Assembly (NCBI GenBank): GCA_002401545.1
Contig: NVTJ01000046.1
Span: 1-17,755 of the forward strand
DNA length: 17,755 nucleotides
Direction of reading: 5' to 3'
From: Alphaproteobacteria bacterium
GTDB lineage: Bacteria > Pseudomonadota > Alphaproteobacteria > Sphingomonadales > Emcibacteraceae
In this document: positions 1 through 7,022 of the stretch, one piece after another
Layout of the letters: the number at the start of each line of letters is the position of its first letter
Position numbering within the stretch: the first letter of the stretch is position 1
Notes under the pieces: generated by a model
Database searches by the model: none
What the model was told of the DNA's origin: nothing
What the model saw: only the letters and a program-made list of their open reading frames with translations
Translations under genes and position numbers: made by a program

Positions 1-1571
1 TGCAGAAGCAAGCCGACCAGATTGGCTATCCGGTTCTGATAAAGGCGGTGGCGGGCGGTGGCGGTAAAGGTATGCGGCTGGTGGAAAAGTCAGGTGACTT
101 TATCTCATCCCTGGAAAGCTGTCAGCGGGAGGCTGCGGCCTCTTTCGGCAACGCACATGTGCTGATTGAAAAATATCTCACCAAGCCGCGCCATATTGAA
201 GTACAGGTCTTTGGCGACAGCTTTGGTGACGCGGTTTATCTCTATGAGCGGGATTGTTCCCTGCAACGGCGTCATCAGAAAGTGGTGGAGGAGGCCCCTG
301 CCCCCGGCCTGTCAGAAGACATGCGCAAGGCCATGGGCGATGCGGCCGTCAAGGCAGCAAAGGCTATCGGTTACTGCGGTGCAGGAACGATCGAATTTAT
401 TGTTGATGTGGAAAAGGGACTGGATGATGCCCCCTTCTATTTCATGGAAATGAATACCAGACTTCAGGTGGAGCATCCGGTGACCGAACTGATTACCGGA
501 CAGGACCTTGTGGAATGGCAATTGCGCATTGCGGCGGGAGAAAGACTGCCGCTCGCACAGGATGAAATCCCGCTCATCGGTCATGCTTTCGAGGTGCGGC
601 TTTATGCGGAAGACCCGGAAAATAATTTCATGCCCCAGACCGGGAAGATCAGTCATTTTTCAGGGCCCCAACAGAATACGCATTTCCGCCTTGATACGGG
701 GGTTGAGGCCGGTGACGAAGTGAGCATTTATTACGACCCGATGATTGCCAAGCTGATTGTCTGGGACCGGGACCGGGCCGGTGCCCTGCGCCAGATGAGC
801 AAGGCACTGGAAGCTACGGCTGTGGCCGGGCTTAAATGCAATCTGGAATTTTTAAGCAATATTATCCGCCATCCGGCCTTCAGCAAGGCTGATCTGGATA
901 CGGGCTTCATTGAACGGCATAAGGCAGACCTGATGCCGGAGGACAAGCGGGCAGATCATAATATTCTCAGTCTGGCAACCATGGCGGAGCTTGCCCCCCA
1001 CAGGACCGGACCCCGGAATACCAGGAATGACCCGTGGGATTTCAGCGATGGCTGGCGCATGAATTTGAACCTGAAAACAACCCTGACCTTTATTGATCAC
1101 GATGATATGCGGGAGATTTCGGTCACCTACCGGGAAAATGATTTTCTGCTGTCCATTGAAGGGGAAGAACGGGCGGTTCAGATCATCCGCCATGACGGCA
1201 CCCATCTTGATATTATGATCGGTGGCCATAAAGTTTCCGCACAGGTCATTCAGAACGGGCAGGATTTTACCATCTTCCATGGTGCCACGGTGAGCCATTT
1301 ACATCATTATCTGCCCGGGGCAGAGGGCGAGGATGAGGATGGCGGCAACGGCGTTATCACCACCCCCATGCCGGGCAAAGTGACACAGGTCATGGTGAAA
1401 GACGGTGATATTGTGGCGCAGGGCCAGCCACTGATGATACTTGAGGCCATGAAAATGGAACATACCATCAAGGCGCAGATCAGTGGCATGGTTGAGGGTT
1501 TGACCCTTGCCGCCGGTGATCAGGTCACTGACGGCGAAATTCTTATCCATATCATCGGGGATGAGGAATGA
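1..1571 (+). CDS. liuD: Methylcrotonyl-CoA carboxylase, biotin-containing (alpha) subunit, 5'-partial
   Basis: This subunit carries out the ATP-dependent carboxylation of biotin and holds the biotin used to carboxylate 3-methylcrotonyl-CoA in leucine breakdown. The gene enters from the left edge; the frame is open from base 3 with no start, so the visible 522 residues lack roughly the first 140 of a typical 660-residue subunit. Visible are the ATP-grasp glycine-rich loop (AVAGGGGKGMR, codons from about 45), the biotin carboxylase signature around EMNTRLQVEHPVTE, and a C-terminal biotinyl domain with EAMKMEH, whose biotin-accepting Lys codon is 1452-1454. Acetyl-, propionyl- and methylcrotonyl-CoA carboxylases share this layout; I choose methylcrotonyl because HMG-CoA lyase and isovaleryl-CoA dehydrogenase follow directly. 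The stop overlaps the next start (ATGA, 1568-1571), which implies translational coupling. The beta subunit should lie upstream, outside the window. Also called mccA. Confidence 0.93.
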   Translation, partial: QKQADQIGYPVLIKAVAGGGGKGMRLVEKSGDFISSLESCQREAAASFGNAHVLIEKYLTKPRHIEVQVFGDSFGDAVYLYERDCSLQRRHQKVVEEAPAPGLSEDMRKAMGDAAVKAAKAIGYCGAGTIEFIVDVEKGLDDAPFYFMEMNTRLQVEHPVTELITGQDLVEWQLRIAAGERLPLAQDEIPLIGHAFEVRLYAEDPENNFMPQTGKISHFSGPQQNTHFRLDTGVEAGDEVSIYYDPMIAKLIVWDRDRAGALRQMSKALEATAVAGLKCNLEFLSNIIRHPAFSKADLDTGFIERHKADLMPEDKRADHNILSLATMAELAPHRTGPRNTRNDPWDFSDGWRMNLNLKTTLTFIDHDDMREISVTYRENDFLLSIEGEERAVQIIRHDGTHLDIMIGGHKVSAQVIQNGQDFTIFHGATVSHLHHYLPGAEGEDEDGGNGVITTPMPGKVTQVMVKDGDIVAQGQPLMILEAMKMEHTIKAQISGMVEGLTLAAGDQVTDGEILIHIIGDEE

Positions 1572-2479
1572 CAACGCCTTCCACTATCCGCCTCTATGAG
1601 GTCGGCCCCCGGGACGGTCTGCAGAATGAGCCGAAAATGGTTCCGGCAGAGGTCAAGGTGAAGCTGATCGAGCGTTTGGCGGCGGCGGGTCTTACCAAGA
1701 TTGAGGCCACAAGTTTCGTCTCCCCCAAATGGGTGCCACAAATGGCCGACGCGGCTCAGGTCATGACGGAGATCACCCGCAAAACAGGCGTGGATTACCC
1801 GGTGCTGACCCCCAACTTAAAAGGGCTGGAAGCGGCACTGGAAACCGGGGTAACAGAAATTGCCATCTTCGGAGCCGCATCGGAAAGCTTTAGCCAAAAA
1901 AATATAAACTGTTCAATTGCCGAAAGTCTGGAACGTTTCAAGCCCGTCATGGATAGGGCTTCCCAAGAGAATATCGCCGTTCGCGGCTATGTTTCCTGTG
2001 TGCTGGGCTGCCCTTACGAAGGTAAAATTGACCCGGGGGTCGTGGCGGATGTGGCCTTCAAGATGCTTGATATGGGCTGCTATGAAATTTCGCTGGGCGA
2101 TACTATCGGGGGCGGCACACCAAAAGATATCCGGGATATGTTAAACATCGTCATGGAACAGGCACCCGTGGAAAAACTGGCCCTCCATTGTCATGATACT
2201 TACGGGCAGGCGCTGGCCAATATCCTCGCCGGGCTGGAGATGGGCATTTCAGTAATCGACAGTTCGGTCGCGGGTCTTGGCGGCTGTCCTTACGCGGCTG
2301 GCGCATCGGGCAATGTGGCGACCGAAGATGTGCTTTACATGCTCAACGGCCTGGGTATTGAAACAGGGGTTGACCTTGACAAAATAATTGACGCCGCCTG
2401 GTATATTTCAGATTTTCTGGGCCGTGTGCCTGCCTCCAAGGTGGCGGTTGCCCTTCATAATAACAAAGGATCAAGATGA
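1568..2479 (+). CDS. liuE: Hydroxymethylglutaryl-CoA lyase
   Basis: This enzyme cleaves 3-hydroxy-3-methylglutaryl-CoA to acetyl-CoA and acetoacetate, the last step of leucine degradation. The 303 residues are full length for the bacterial family. Key residues are in place: the GPRDGLQNE motif near the N-terminus (R15, D16), the metal-binding HCHD motif (H207, H209, D210), and the active-site loop GLGGCPYA with C240. The spacing between the His pair and this Cys equals that of the human enzyme (233/235 and 266), all shifted by 26. The start ATG sits inside the ATGA overlap with the carboxylase, and the stop overlaps the next gene in the same way. Homocitrate-synthase-like lyases share the fold but lack this Cys loop. 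Also called mvaB. Confidence 0.95.
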   Translation: MTTPSTIRLYEVGPRDGLQNEPKMVPAEVKVKLIERLAAAGLTKIEATSFVSPKWVPQMADAAQVMTEITRKTGVDYPVLTPNLKGLEAALETGVTEIAIFGAASESFSQKNINCSIAESLERFKPVMDRASQENIAVRGYVSCVLGCPYEGKIDPGVVADVAFKMLDMGCYEISLGDTIGGGTPKDIRDMLNIVMEQAPVEKLALHCHDTYGQALANILAGLEMGISVIDSSVAGLGGCPYAAGASGNVATEDVLYMLNGLGIETGVDLDKIIDAAWYISDFLGRVPASKVAVALHNNKGSR

Positions 2480-3645
2480 TGGTTTCCTATCCGACATTGA
2501 ATTTTAATCTGGGCGAAGACATTGACATGCTGCGGGATTCAGTGGCCAGCTTCGCGGCAAAGGAACTGGCTCCGCTGGCCGAAGAAATTGATGCCAGCAA
2601 TACATTTCCCGAAGGGTTTTGGCGCAAAATGGGTGATCTGGGCATTTTGGGCGTGACGGTGGATGAAGACTATGGCGGGGTGAAAATGGGTTATCTCGCC
2701 CATACCATCTGCATGGAGGAAATCTCCCGGGCTTCAGCCAGTGTCGGCCTGAGCTACGGTGCCCATTCCAATCTTTGTGTCAATCAGATCAGCCGTAATG
2801 GCAGCGCAGAACAAAAGAGCAAGTATCTGCCAAAACTTGTCACGGGCGAACATGTGGGTGCGCTGGCCATGAGTGAGGCCGGGGCCGGTTCCGATGTTGT
2901 CAGCATGAAGCTGCGCGCCAAAAAACAGGGCGACAGATATATCCTCAACGGCACAAAAATGTGGATCACCAACGGCCCGGATGCGGATACTCTGGTGGTT
3001 TATGCCAAGACTGATATCGCCGCCGGACCAAAAGGTGTCACCGCCTTTCTCATTGAAAAGACATTCAAAGGATTTTCCACAGCACAGAAGCTGGACAAGC
3101 TGGGTATGCGCGGCTCCAATACCTGTGAACTTGTGTTTCAGGATTGTGAAGTACCGGAAGAGAATATCCTTGGAAAGCTTGATGGCGGGGTGAGGGTGCT
3201 GATGAGCGGCCTTGATTACGAACGGGTTGTGCTGTCCGGTGGTCCGGTGGGCATCATGCAGGCCTGCCTTGATGTGGTGCTGCCCTATATCCATGACCGC
3301 AAGCAGTTCGGCCAGAGCATCGGCGAGTTCCAGCTTATGCAGGGCAAGATCGCAGATATGTATACGGAGCTTGCCGCCTGCCGCGCCTATGTCTATGCGG
3401 TGGCCTCGGCTTGCGACCGGGGAGAAACCACACGCAAGGATTCGGCCGGATGCATTCTCTATTCTGCGGAGAAGGCCACCCAGATGGCATTGCAGGCGAT
3501 ACAGGCCCTTGGCGGCAACGGTTATATCAACGAATTTCCCACGGGCCGTCTGTTGCGCGATGCAAAACTATATGAGATCGGCGCCGGCACCAGTGAAATT
3601 CGCCGCATGTTGATCGGACGGGAGTTGTTCGGCGAAACCATATAA
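2476..3645 (+). CDS. liuA: Isovaleryl-CoA dehydrogenase
   Basis: This FAD enzyme oxidises isovaleryl-CoA to 3-methylcrotonyl-CoA, the substrate of the carboxylase encoded upstream, and passes electrons to electron-transfer flavoprotein. Its 389 residues match the acyl-CoA dehydrogenase family, with the motif LAMSEAGAGSDV in the middle domain and the C-terminal helical domain ending in GAGTSEIRRMLIGREL. The catalytic base appears to be E249 (GLDYERVVL, codon 3220-3222), the position typical of isovaleryl-CoA dehydrogenase; most short-chain enzymes carry it much nearer the C-terminus. Two adjacent ATGs (2476 and 2479) are possible starts. The ribosome site AAAGGA at 2465-2470 serves either, and the first is used here. 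It lies last in the operon. Also called ivd. Confidence 0.94.
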   Translation: MMVSYPTLNFNLGEDIDMLRDSVASFAAKELAPLAEEIDASNTFPEGFWRKMGDLGILGVTVDEDYGGVKMGYLAHTICMEEISRASASVGLSYGAHSNLCVNQISRNGSAEQKSKYLPKLVTGEHVGALAMSEAGAGSDVVSMKLRAKKQGDRYILNGTKMWITNGPDADTLVVYAKTDIAAGPKGVTAFLIEKTFKGFSTAQKLDKLGMRGSNTCELVFQDCEVPEENILGKLDGGVRVLMSGLDYERVVLSGGPVGIMQACLDVVLPYIHDRKQFGQSIGEFQLMQGKIADMYTELAACRAYVYAVASACDRGETTRKDSAGCILYSAEKATQMALQAIQALGGNGYINEFPTGRLLRDAKLYEIGAGTSEIRRMLIGRELFGETI

Positions 3646-3715
3646 TTATTCAGTTATAACTTTCACATCCGGTATGATACAGTATCAGCATCTGGGAAAA
3701 ATTTAGAAATTTGAT

Positions 3716-4198
3716 ATGTGGAAGCCAAAGTCAAAATCATTCGATGACCCCTTGACCTTTGAGGAGGTGCCGACAGATCATCCGGCACATCTTTTTTATA
3801 AATATTGGCGGCTCTTGTGCGGCAAAAGGAAATTTGCTCTGAAGTCAGATTTTGATCCGGCGAAAGTTTCGGCATTGCTGCCCAATATCGCCATTACCAG
3901 ACTGGATTATTCCGCCCCGGAATTTGATATCTTTGTAACATTGGTCGGGGAACGGATCAGATATCTGTTATCCATAGAAGCTTCCGGGTCTTATCGCCAT
4001 GATTATTTTTCCGGCGATGAGCTCGAAGACCGCTTATATCTTTATGATCATATGGCGAAAGAACAATTGGTGAAGTTTTTCCGCATGAAAGCGCCCTTTA
4101 AAGGCCGTGAATTCAATAAATATATTGTCGGACTGTTTCCCTTCAGCAGTGACGGTGAGAAGGTAGACCATTTTTTCCTGGTTATTGAAAGTATCTAA
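3716..4198 (+). CDS. Small PAS-domain protein (PAS_5-like)
   Basis: A 160-residue cytoplasmic protein whose pattern matches the alphaproteobacterial PAS_5 family (PF07310, from memory). It has a conserved YWRLLCG segment near residue 30, a D-F-DP block followed by LLPNIAITRLDY near residues 55-65, and an F-I-FVTLVGERI strand near 78-85, ending in a beta strand (FFLVIESI). Such proteins are single PAS folds with no output domain. The ligand and partner are unknown, and some are thought to act in signalling or cell-envelope control. No strong ribosome site precedes the ATG (only GGGAAAAA about 15 bases upstream), so expression may be low. It begins 70 bases after the leucine operon and is not obviously part of it. 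Its TAA overlaps the TAG of the convergent transporter. Confidence 0.75.
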   Translation: MWKPKSKSFDDPLTFEEVPTDHPAHLFYKYWRLLCGKRKFALKSDFDPAKVSALLPNIAITRLDYSAPEFDIFVTLVGERIRYLLSIEASGSYRHDYFSGDELEDRLYLYDHMAKEQLVKFFRMKAPFKGREFNKYIVGLFPFSSDGEKVDHFFLVIESI

Positions 4199-5253
4199 TC
4201 CTCCACCATAATACTATCGCGTGGCCTTATATTGCCGTCCTGGGACAGCATGATGGCGATGGGTTTGGTTTTGGGGAACTGGGAGAAGATGATCATCAGG
4301 ATCACAGTGAAGGGAACACTCAGGAACATGCCCGCGATGCCCCATATACTGCCCCAAAGAGCCAGAGACAGCATGACCACCAGCGGGCTTAAATTCAGGC
4401 TGTTGCCCATCAGTTTCGGTTCAAGAATATTACCGATTGTCATCTGAATGACCACCAGTGAGGCAATGACAATGAAGAAGGGGGTAAAAGTATCAAACTG
4501 CACAAGGCTGAGCAAAGACGGGAACAAAACCGCCAGCATGGACCCCACCGTCGGAATGAAATTGAGCAAGAAGATAAAAAATGCCCAGAAACTGGCATTA
4601 TTAACCCCCACCGTCACCAACACAATATAACAGGCCCCCCCGGTCAGCGCACTGACAAAAGTCTTGACCCCAATATAGGTTTTAATGTTCCTGGAAATAT
4701 GATCAAGGATGGTAAAAACGGTTTCCCTGTGCTCGGACCCTTCCAGCAGACGGGCTAGTTTGACATCAAAATATTTCTGCTCCAGCATTAAAAACAGGAC
4801 ATAGATCATGATCAAACTGGCACTGCCCGCAAGCGAGGCCAGCGTGCCGGCAAGATTGGTGATGAACGGACCCAGGTTTATCTGGTTGATCACCTGCGCA
4901 AGGTTCGGTTCTTTATCAATGCCAAATATATTAAATATCTTTGCGGTCAGTTTGGTAAAATTTTCCTGATAGAGCGGGGCGACGTCCTTCACCTCGTTAA
5001 TATTGCTGCTGATCATGCCAATCAGAAAATTAAGCACAAGAATTATGGTCAGCAAAGATGCGGTATAGCTCGCCCACCTGGGAAGCTGCCATTTGCCAAG
5101 GGTGAATTTATGATAATAGTCGGACAGGATATTAATCAGATACCATATGGCAATACTGATCATAAAGGGAACCAGCAGGTCCCGGCCGATTACCATGATA
5201 TAAACGGTCAGTGATATTAATCCCAACCCGCCCGCGTAGGATAAAACACCCAT
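4195..5253 (-). CDS. AI-2E family (PerM/UPF0118) membrane protein
   Basis: A 352-residue polytopic inner-membrane protein of the AI-2E/PerM family. It has two close N-terminal hydrophobic helices, a hydrophilic stretch (about residues 85-120), then several further helices. The C-terminal block around NLSPLVVMLSLALWGSIWG and GMFLSVPFTVIL is the most conserved part of this family. Members include TqsA (AI-2 export) and Na+/H+ antiporter-like proteins, so the family name does not fix the substrate here. The start is supported by AGGAGA at 5261-5266, seven bases upstream, and a sigma70-like promoter lies at 5294-5322. It is a single-gene unit, convergent with the PAS protein and divergent from the lysis cassette. 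Confidence 0.88.
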   Translation of the reverse strand: MGVLSYAGGLGLISLTVYIMVIGRDLLVPFMISIAIWYLINILSDYYHKFTLGKWQLPRWASYTASLLTIILVLNFLIGMISSNINEVKDVAPLYQENFTKLTAKIFNIFGIDKEPNLAQVINQINLGPFITNLAGTLASLAGSASLIMIYVLFLMLEQKYFDVKLARLLEGSEHRETVFTILDHISRNIKTYIGVKTFVSALTGGACYIVLVTVGVNNASFWAFFIFLLNFIPTVGSMLAVLFPSLLSLVQFDTFTPFFIVIASLVVIQMTIGNILEPKLMGNSLNLSPLVVMLSLALWGSIWGIAGMFLSVPFTVILMIIFSQFPKTKPIAIMLSQDGNIRPRDSIMVED

Positions 5254-5293
5254 CCCCTGATCTCCTGCCTGATTTCCTTATGGTTTATGGTCG

Positions 5294-5322
5294 ATTGTCC
5301 CCCTTTGCCAGCGAAAGGTCAA
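5294..5322 (-). promoter_or_regulatory. Predicted sigma70-like promoter of the AI-2E family gene
   Basis: Reading the minus strand, TTGACC (5322-5317, five of six consensus bases) is followed after 17 bases by GACAAT (5299-5294, four of six). It lies about 40 bases upstream of the start codon at 5253. This is a consensus match only, and alphaproteobacterial promoters often depart from it. Confidence 0.4.
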
Positions 5323-5393
5323 GGTGTGTTTTAAGACAGAACGGAAAGTTTTCACACTTATAAATTGAAATTAAGATATATTTCTCACTGAAT

Positions 5394-5408
5394 GTTCTTG
5401 ATTTGTTC
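5394..5408 (+). promoter_or_regulatory. LexA (SOS) box of alphaproteobacterial type
   Basis: The sequence GTTC-TTGATTT-GTTC is an exact match to the GTTC-N7-GTTC direct repeat recognised by LexA in Alphaproteobacteria. It lies 65 bases upstream of the first gene of the lysis cassette, and its spacer contains the predicted -35 (TTGATT, 5398-5403), so bound LexA would block RNA polymerase. With uniform base use, an exact match on either strand of this 220-base gap is expected about 0.007 times, so chance is unlikely but not excluded. Confidence 0.72.
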
Positions 5409-5425
5409 TTATTCATCCCTATTAT
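5398..5425 (+). promoter_or_regulatory. Predicted promoter of the lysis cassette
   Basis: TTGATT (5398-5403, four of six consensus bases) is followed after 16 bases by TATTAT (5420-5425, five of six). The -35 lies inside the LexA box, and the -10 lies within an 11-base palindrome, CCTAT-T-ATAGG (5418-5428), which could be a second operator. Transcription would begin near 5432, leaving a leader of about 40 bases with a good ribosome site, GGAAGGA (5458-5464). Confidence 0.5.
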
Positions 5426-5473
5426 AGGCAAATAGATTCGCCGGTGGCATAAACTCTGGAAGGACGTTGAATT

Positions 5474-6097
5474 ATGGTTAATTGTTTAAATGAAGCAGTG
5501 ATACAGGAAATCAAGTGCCGTGACAGCGAGGCGGACAGGAACGGGGCAAGGTCGTTTAAAAAAATTCGCGAAATCCGCAGGAGAAATCGTCTGCATCGCC
5601 ATTTGGGAAAATCACTGTCCCGGAAGAAAACCGCTTCCCGGAAATCCCTTCTGCAAAAACCCTCCTCTGGTCCGACAAAAGAAACCATTGCCAGATTAAG
5701 GCCGGATCCCCTTGTGAGGCTTAAAAACATGAATATCCTCAATGATGAGCAAATACAGGCCTTCCGGCGTATCAGACGCGCGGTGCAGACCATCACCGAC
5801 GGCACCCAGGTGCGAATAGCATGCTTTAATGATGTGGTGGTACAGACCAGCCGCCATGGCCACCAGCCTGAAAGTGAATATGAAATCAAAATCAAAGATC
5901 ATTACAGCCACTGGATAGACCGCATGACGATCGCAGGATTCCAGGCAGGACCCGTGCTGGATATTATTATTGATGAGATGTCCCTCATGGCCGTTGACCG
6001 GAAATGGGGCCACAGAAAAGGCTGGGCAAAAGACCGACTTCAGGCCTCCTTAAACCTTTATTGGGCTTTGCCTTCTTCTGGTGATAGGAATGGATAG
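5474..6097 (+). CDS. Uncharacterised basic protein, first gene of the lysis cassette
   Basis: I do not recognise this 207-residue protein with confidence. Residues 1-70 are very rich in Lys and Arg (for example KKIREIRRRNRLHRH and LSRKKTASRK), as in a nucleic-acid-binding arm. Residues 75-205 look like a compact helical domain: DPLVRLKNMNILNDEQIQAF near 78-97, then GPVLDIIIDEMSLMAVDRKW and a final segment ending in LQASLNLYWAL. This recalls, from memory and loosely, the DUF6456 C-terminal domain of alphaproteobacterial HTH proteins. There is no signal peptide or membrane segment. The ribosome site GGAAGGA lies nine bases before the ATG. The stop overlaps the endolysin start, so the genes are probably co-translated. 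Its place, between an SOS promoter and endolysin-holin genes, suggests a regulator of late or lysis genes, but this is inference; a phage packaging or DNA-binding protein is also possible. Confidence 0.7.
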   Translation: MVNCLNEAVIQEIKCRDSEADRNGARSFKKIREIRRRNRLHRHLGKSLSRKKTASRKSLLQKPSSGPTKETIARLRPDPLVRLKNMNILNDEQIQAFRRIRRAVQTITDGTQVRIACFNDVVVQTSRHGHQPESEYEIKIKDHYSHWIDRMTIAGFQAGPVLDIIIDEMSLMAVDRKWGHRKGWAKDRLQASLNLYWALPSSGDRNG

Positions 6098-6542
6098 GAA
6101 AATGTTGACCGCACATTTCAATCTTAATGAATTAAGCCGAAGCGCCATAGCTCTGCGTCATGGAATCAGCAATGCCCCCGGTCCACAGGAAGTTTACAAC
6201 CTGACGCGGCTTGCCATCTGTATTCTGGAACCGGTACGGCAACATTTCAACATTCCCTACAGCCCGTCCAGTGCCTACCGGTCGCCAGAGGTGAACCGGC
6301 TGGCGGGGTCAAAGCCCACGTCTCAGCATCTTTCCGGTCATGCCGCAGATTTTAAAATTCCGACCATTGCCAACCGGGCGCTGGCAGACTGGATCAAGAC
6401 CAATCTCACCTTTGATCAACTGATCCTGGAATTCCATCATCCGGATGATCCGGGCAGCGGATGGGTTCATTGTTCTTACCACCCCGACCATAACAGAAAT
6501 CAGTGCCTGATCTTTGACGGCACGCATTACAGGGAGTTTTAG
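6090..6542 (+). CDS. M15-family peptidoglycan peptidase (endolysin-like)
   Basis: A 150-residue zinc peptidase of the M15A/Peptidase_M15_3 type, found mainly in phage endolysins and related cell-wall enzymes that cut peptidoglycan peptide bonds. From the ATG at 6090, the zinc ligands appear to be H80 and D87 (SQHLSGHAADF) and H127 (GWVHCSY), with E114 as likely catalytic residue. SSAYRSPEVNRL (residues 60-71), with R64, is the usual substrate-side motif. No signal peptide is present, so the enzyme would stay in the cytoplasm until a holin releases it, and a holin gene follows one base later. A GTG at 6081 and ATGs at 6090 and 6102 are possible starts. I prefer 6090 because GGTGA lies five bases upstream; it overlaps the preceding gene by eight bases. 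It could serve as an autolysin, but the holin partner argues for lysis. Confidence 0.86.
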   Translation: MDRKMLTAHFNLNELSRSAIALRHGISNAPGPQEVYNLTRLAICILEPVRQHFNIPYSPSSAYRSPEVNRLAGSKPTSQHLSGHAADFKIPTIANRALADWIKTNLTFDQLILEFHHPDDPGSGWVHCSYHPDHNRNQCLIFDGTHYREF

Positions 6543-6543
6543 C

Positions 6544-6954
6544 ATGGGGTTATTCTCGAAAATATTTGGCGGGCCGGCCGTTGATGCGGTTTCCGCATTA
6601 GGCAATGTGGTTGATCAGCTTTTCACCAGTGATGAGGAACGGGCGCAGGCTGCCATTCTCATGGAAAAAATCCGCCAGAAACCACAGATTCTCCAGGCTG
6701 AAATTAACCGGATAGAAGCGTCTCACCGTTCACTTTTTGTCGCCGGGTGGCGGCCTTTCATCGGCTGGGTTTGCGGGCTGGGCTTTCTGTGGGCTTTTCT
6801 TCTCCATCCTTTGTTTGAATGGATAATCGTCCTCATGGGTCTTGAGGTGATCGCACCGGAGATTGCGACCGACAATATGATGGAACTGGTATTGGCGTTG
6901 CTGGGGCTTGGAACATTGCGCAGCGTTGAAAAGATAACCGGACGCAGTAAATAA
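6544..6954 (+). CDS. 3TM holin of the gene-transfer-agent release type
   Basis: A 136-residue protein matching the GTA_holin_3TM family (PF11351, from memory), whose members make membrane lesions that let endolysin reach the wall during release of gene transfer agents or phage. Residues 1-60 are a soluble, partly charged helical region (TSDEERAQAAI). The family hallmark HRSLFVAGWRPFIGW occupies residues 61-75, followed by hydrophobic segments at about 70-87, 90-104 and 112-126 and a basic tail (KITGRSK). The ATG at 6544 is supported by AGGGAG about seven bases upstream and sits one base after the endolysin stop; a longer in-frame start at 6514 would overlap the endolysin and is unlikely. The endolysin-holin order suggests one lysis operon. 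No capsid, tail or portal genes lie nearby. Confidence 0.9.
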   Translation: MGLFSKIFGGPAVDAVSALGNVVDQLFTSDEERAQAAILMEKIRQKPQILQAEINRIEASHRSLFVAGWRPFIGWVCGLGFLWAFLLHPLFEWIIVLMGLEVIAPEIATDNMMELVLALLGLGTLRSVEKITGRSK

Positions 6955-7022
6955 CGGTTGCATTAAAGGACCCAATCGGGGAAACTTGCTGCCATGTCTC
7001 ATATGCAACAGGGATTCAAGTC

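Noticed and set aside
2734..3294. A 186-codon open frame on the minus strand
   Set aside because: It lies fully inside the isovaleryl-CoA dehydrogenase gene, and its His-rich, low-complexity translation resembles no family. It is an antisense shadow.
4195..5253. Calling the AI-2E family protein a quorum-sensing exporter
   Set aside because: The family name comes from one member. Nothing here shows AI-2 transport, and other members act as ion antiporters.
5394..6954. A complete prophage
   Set aside because: Only lysis-type genes are seen. There is no integrase, capsid, portal, terminase large subunit, tail gene or att-like repeat in the window.
6957..7009. Inverted repeat GTTGCAT / ATGCAAC between the holin and the AsmA-like gene
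   Set aside because: The arms are only seven bases with a 39-base loop and no T-run follows. Such a pair is expected fairly often by chance, so it is not called a terminator or attenuator.
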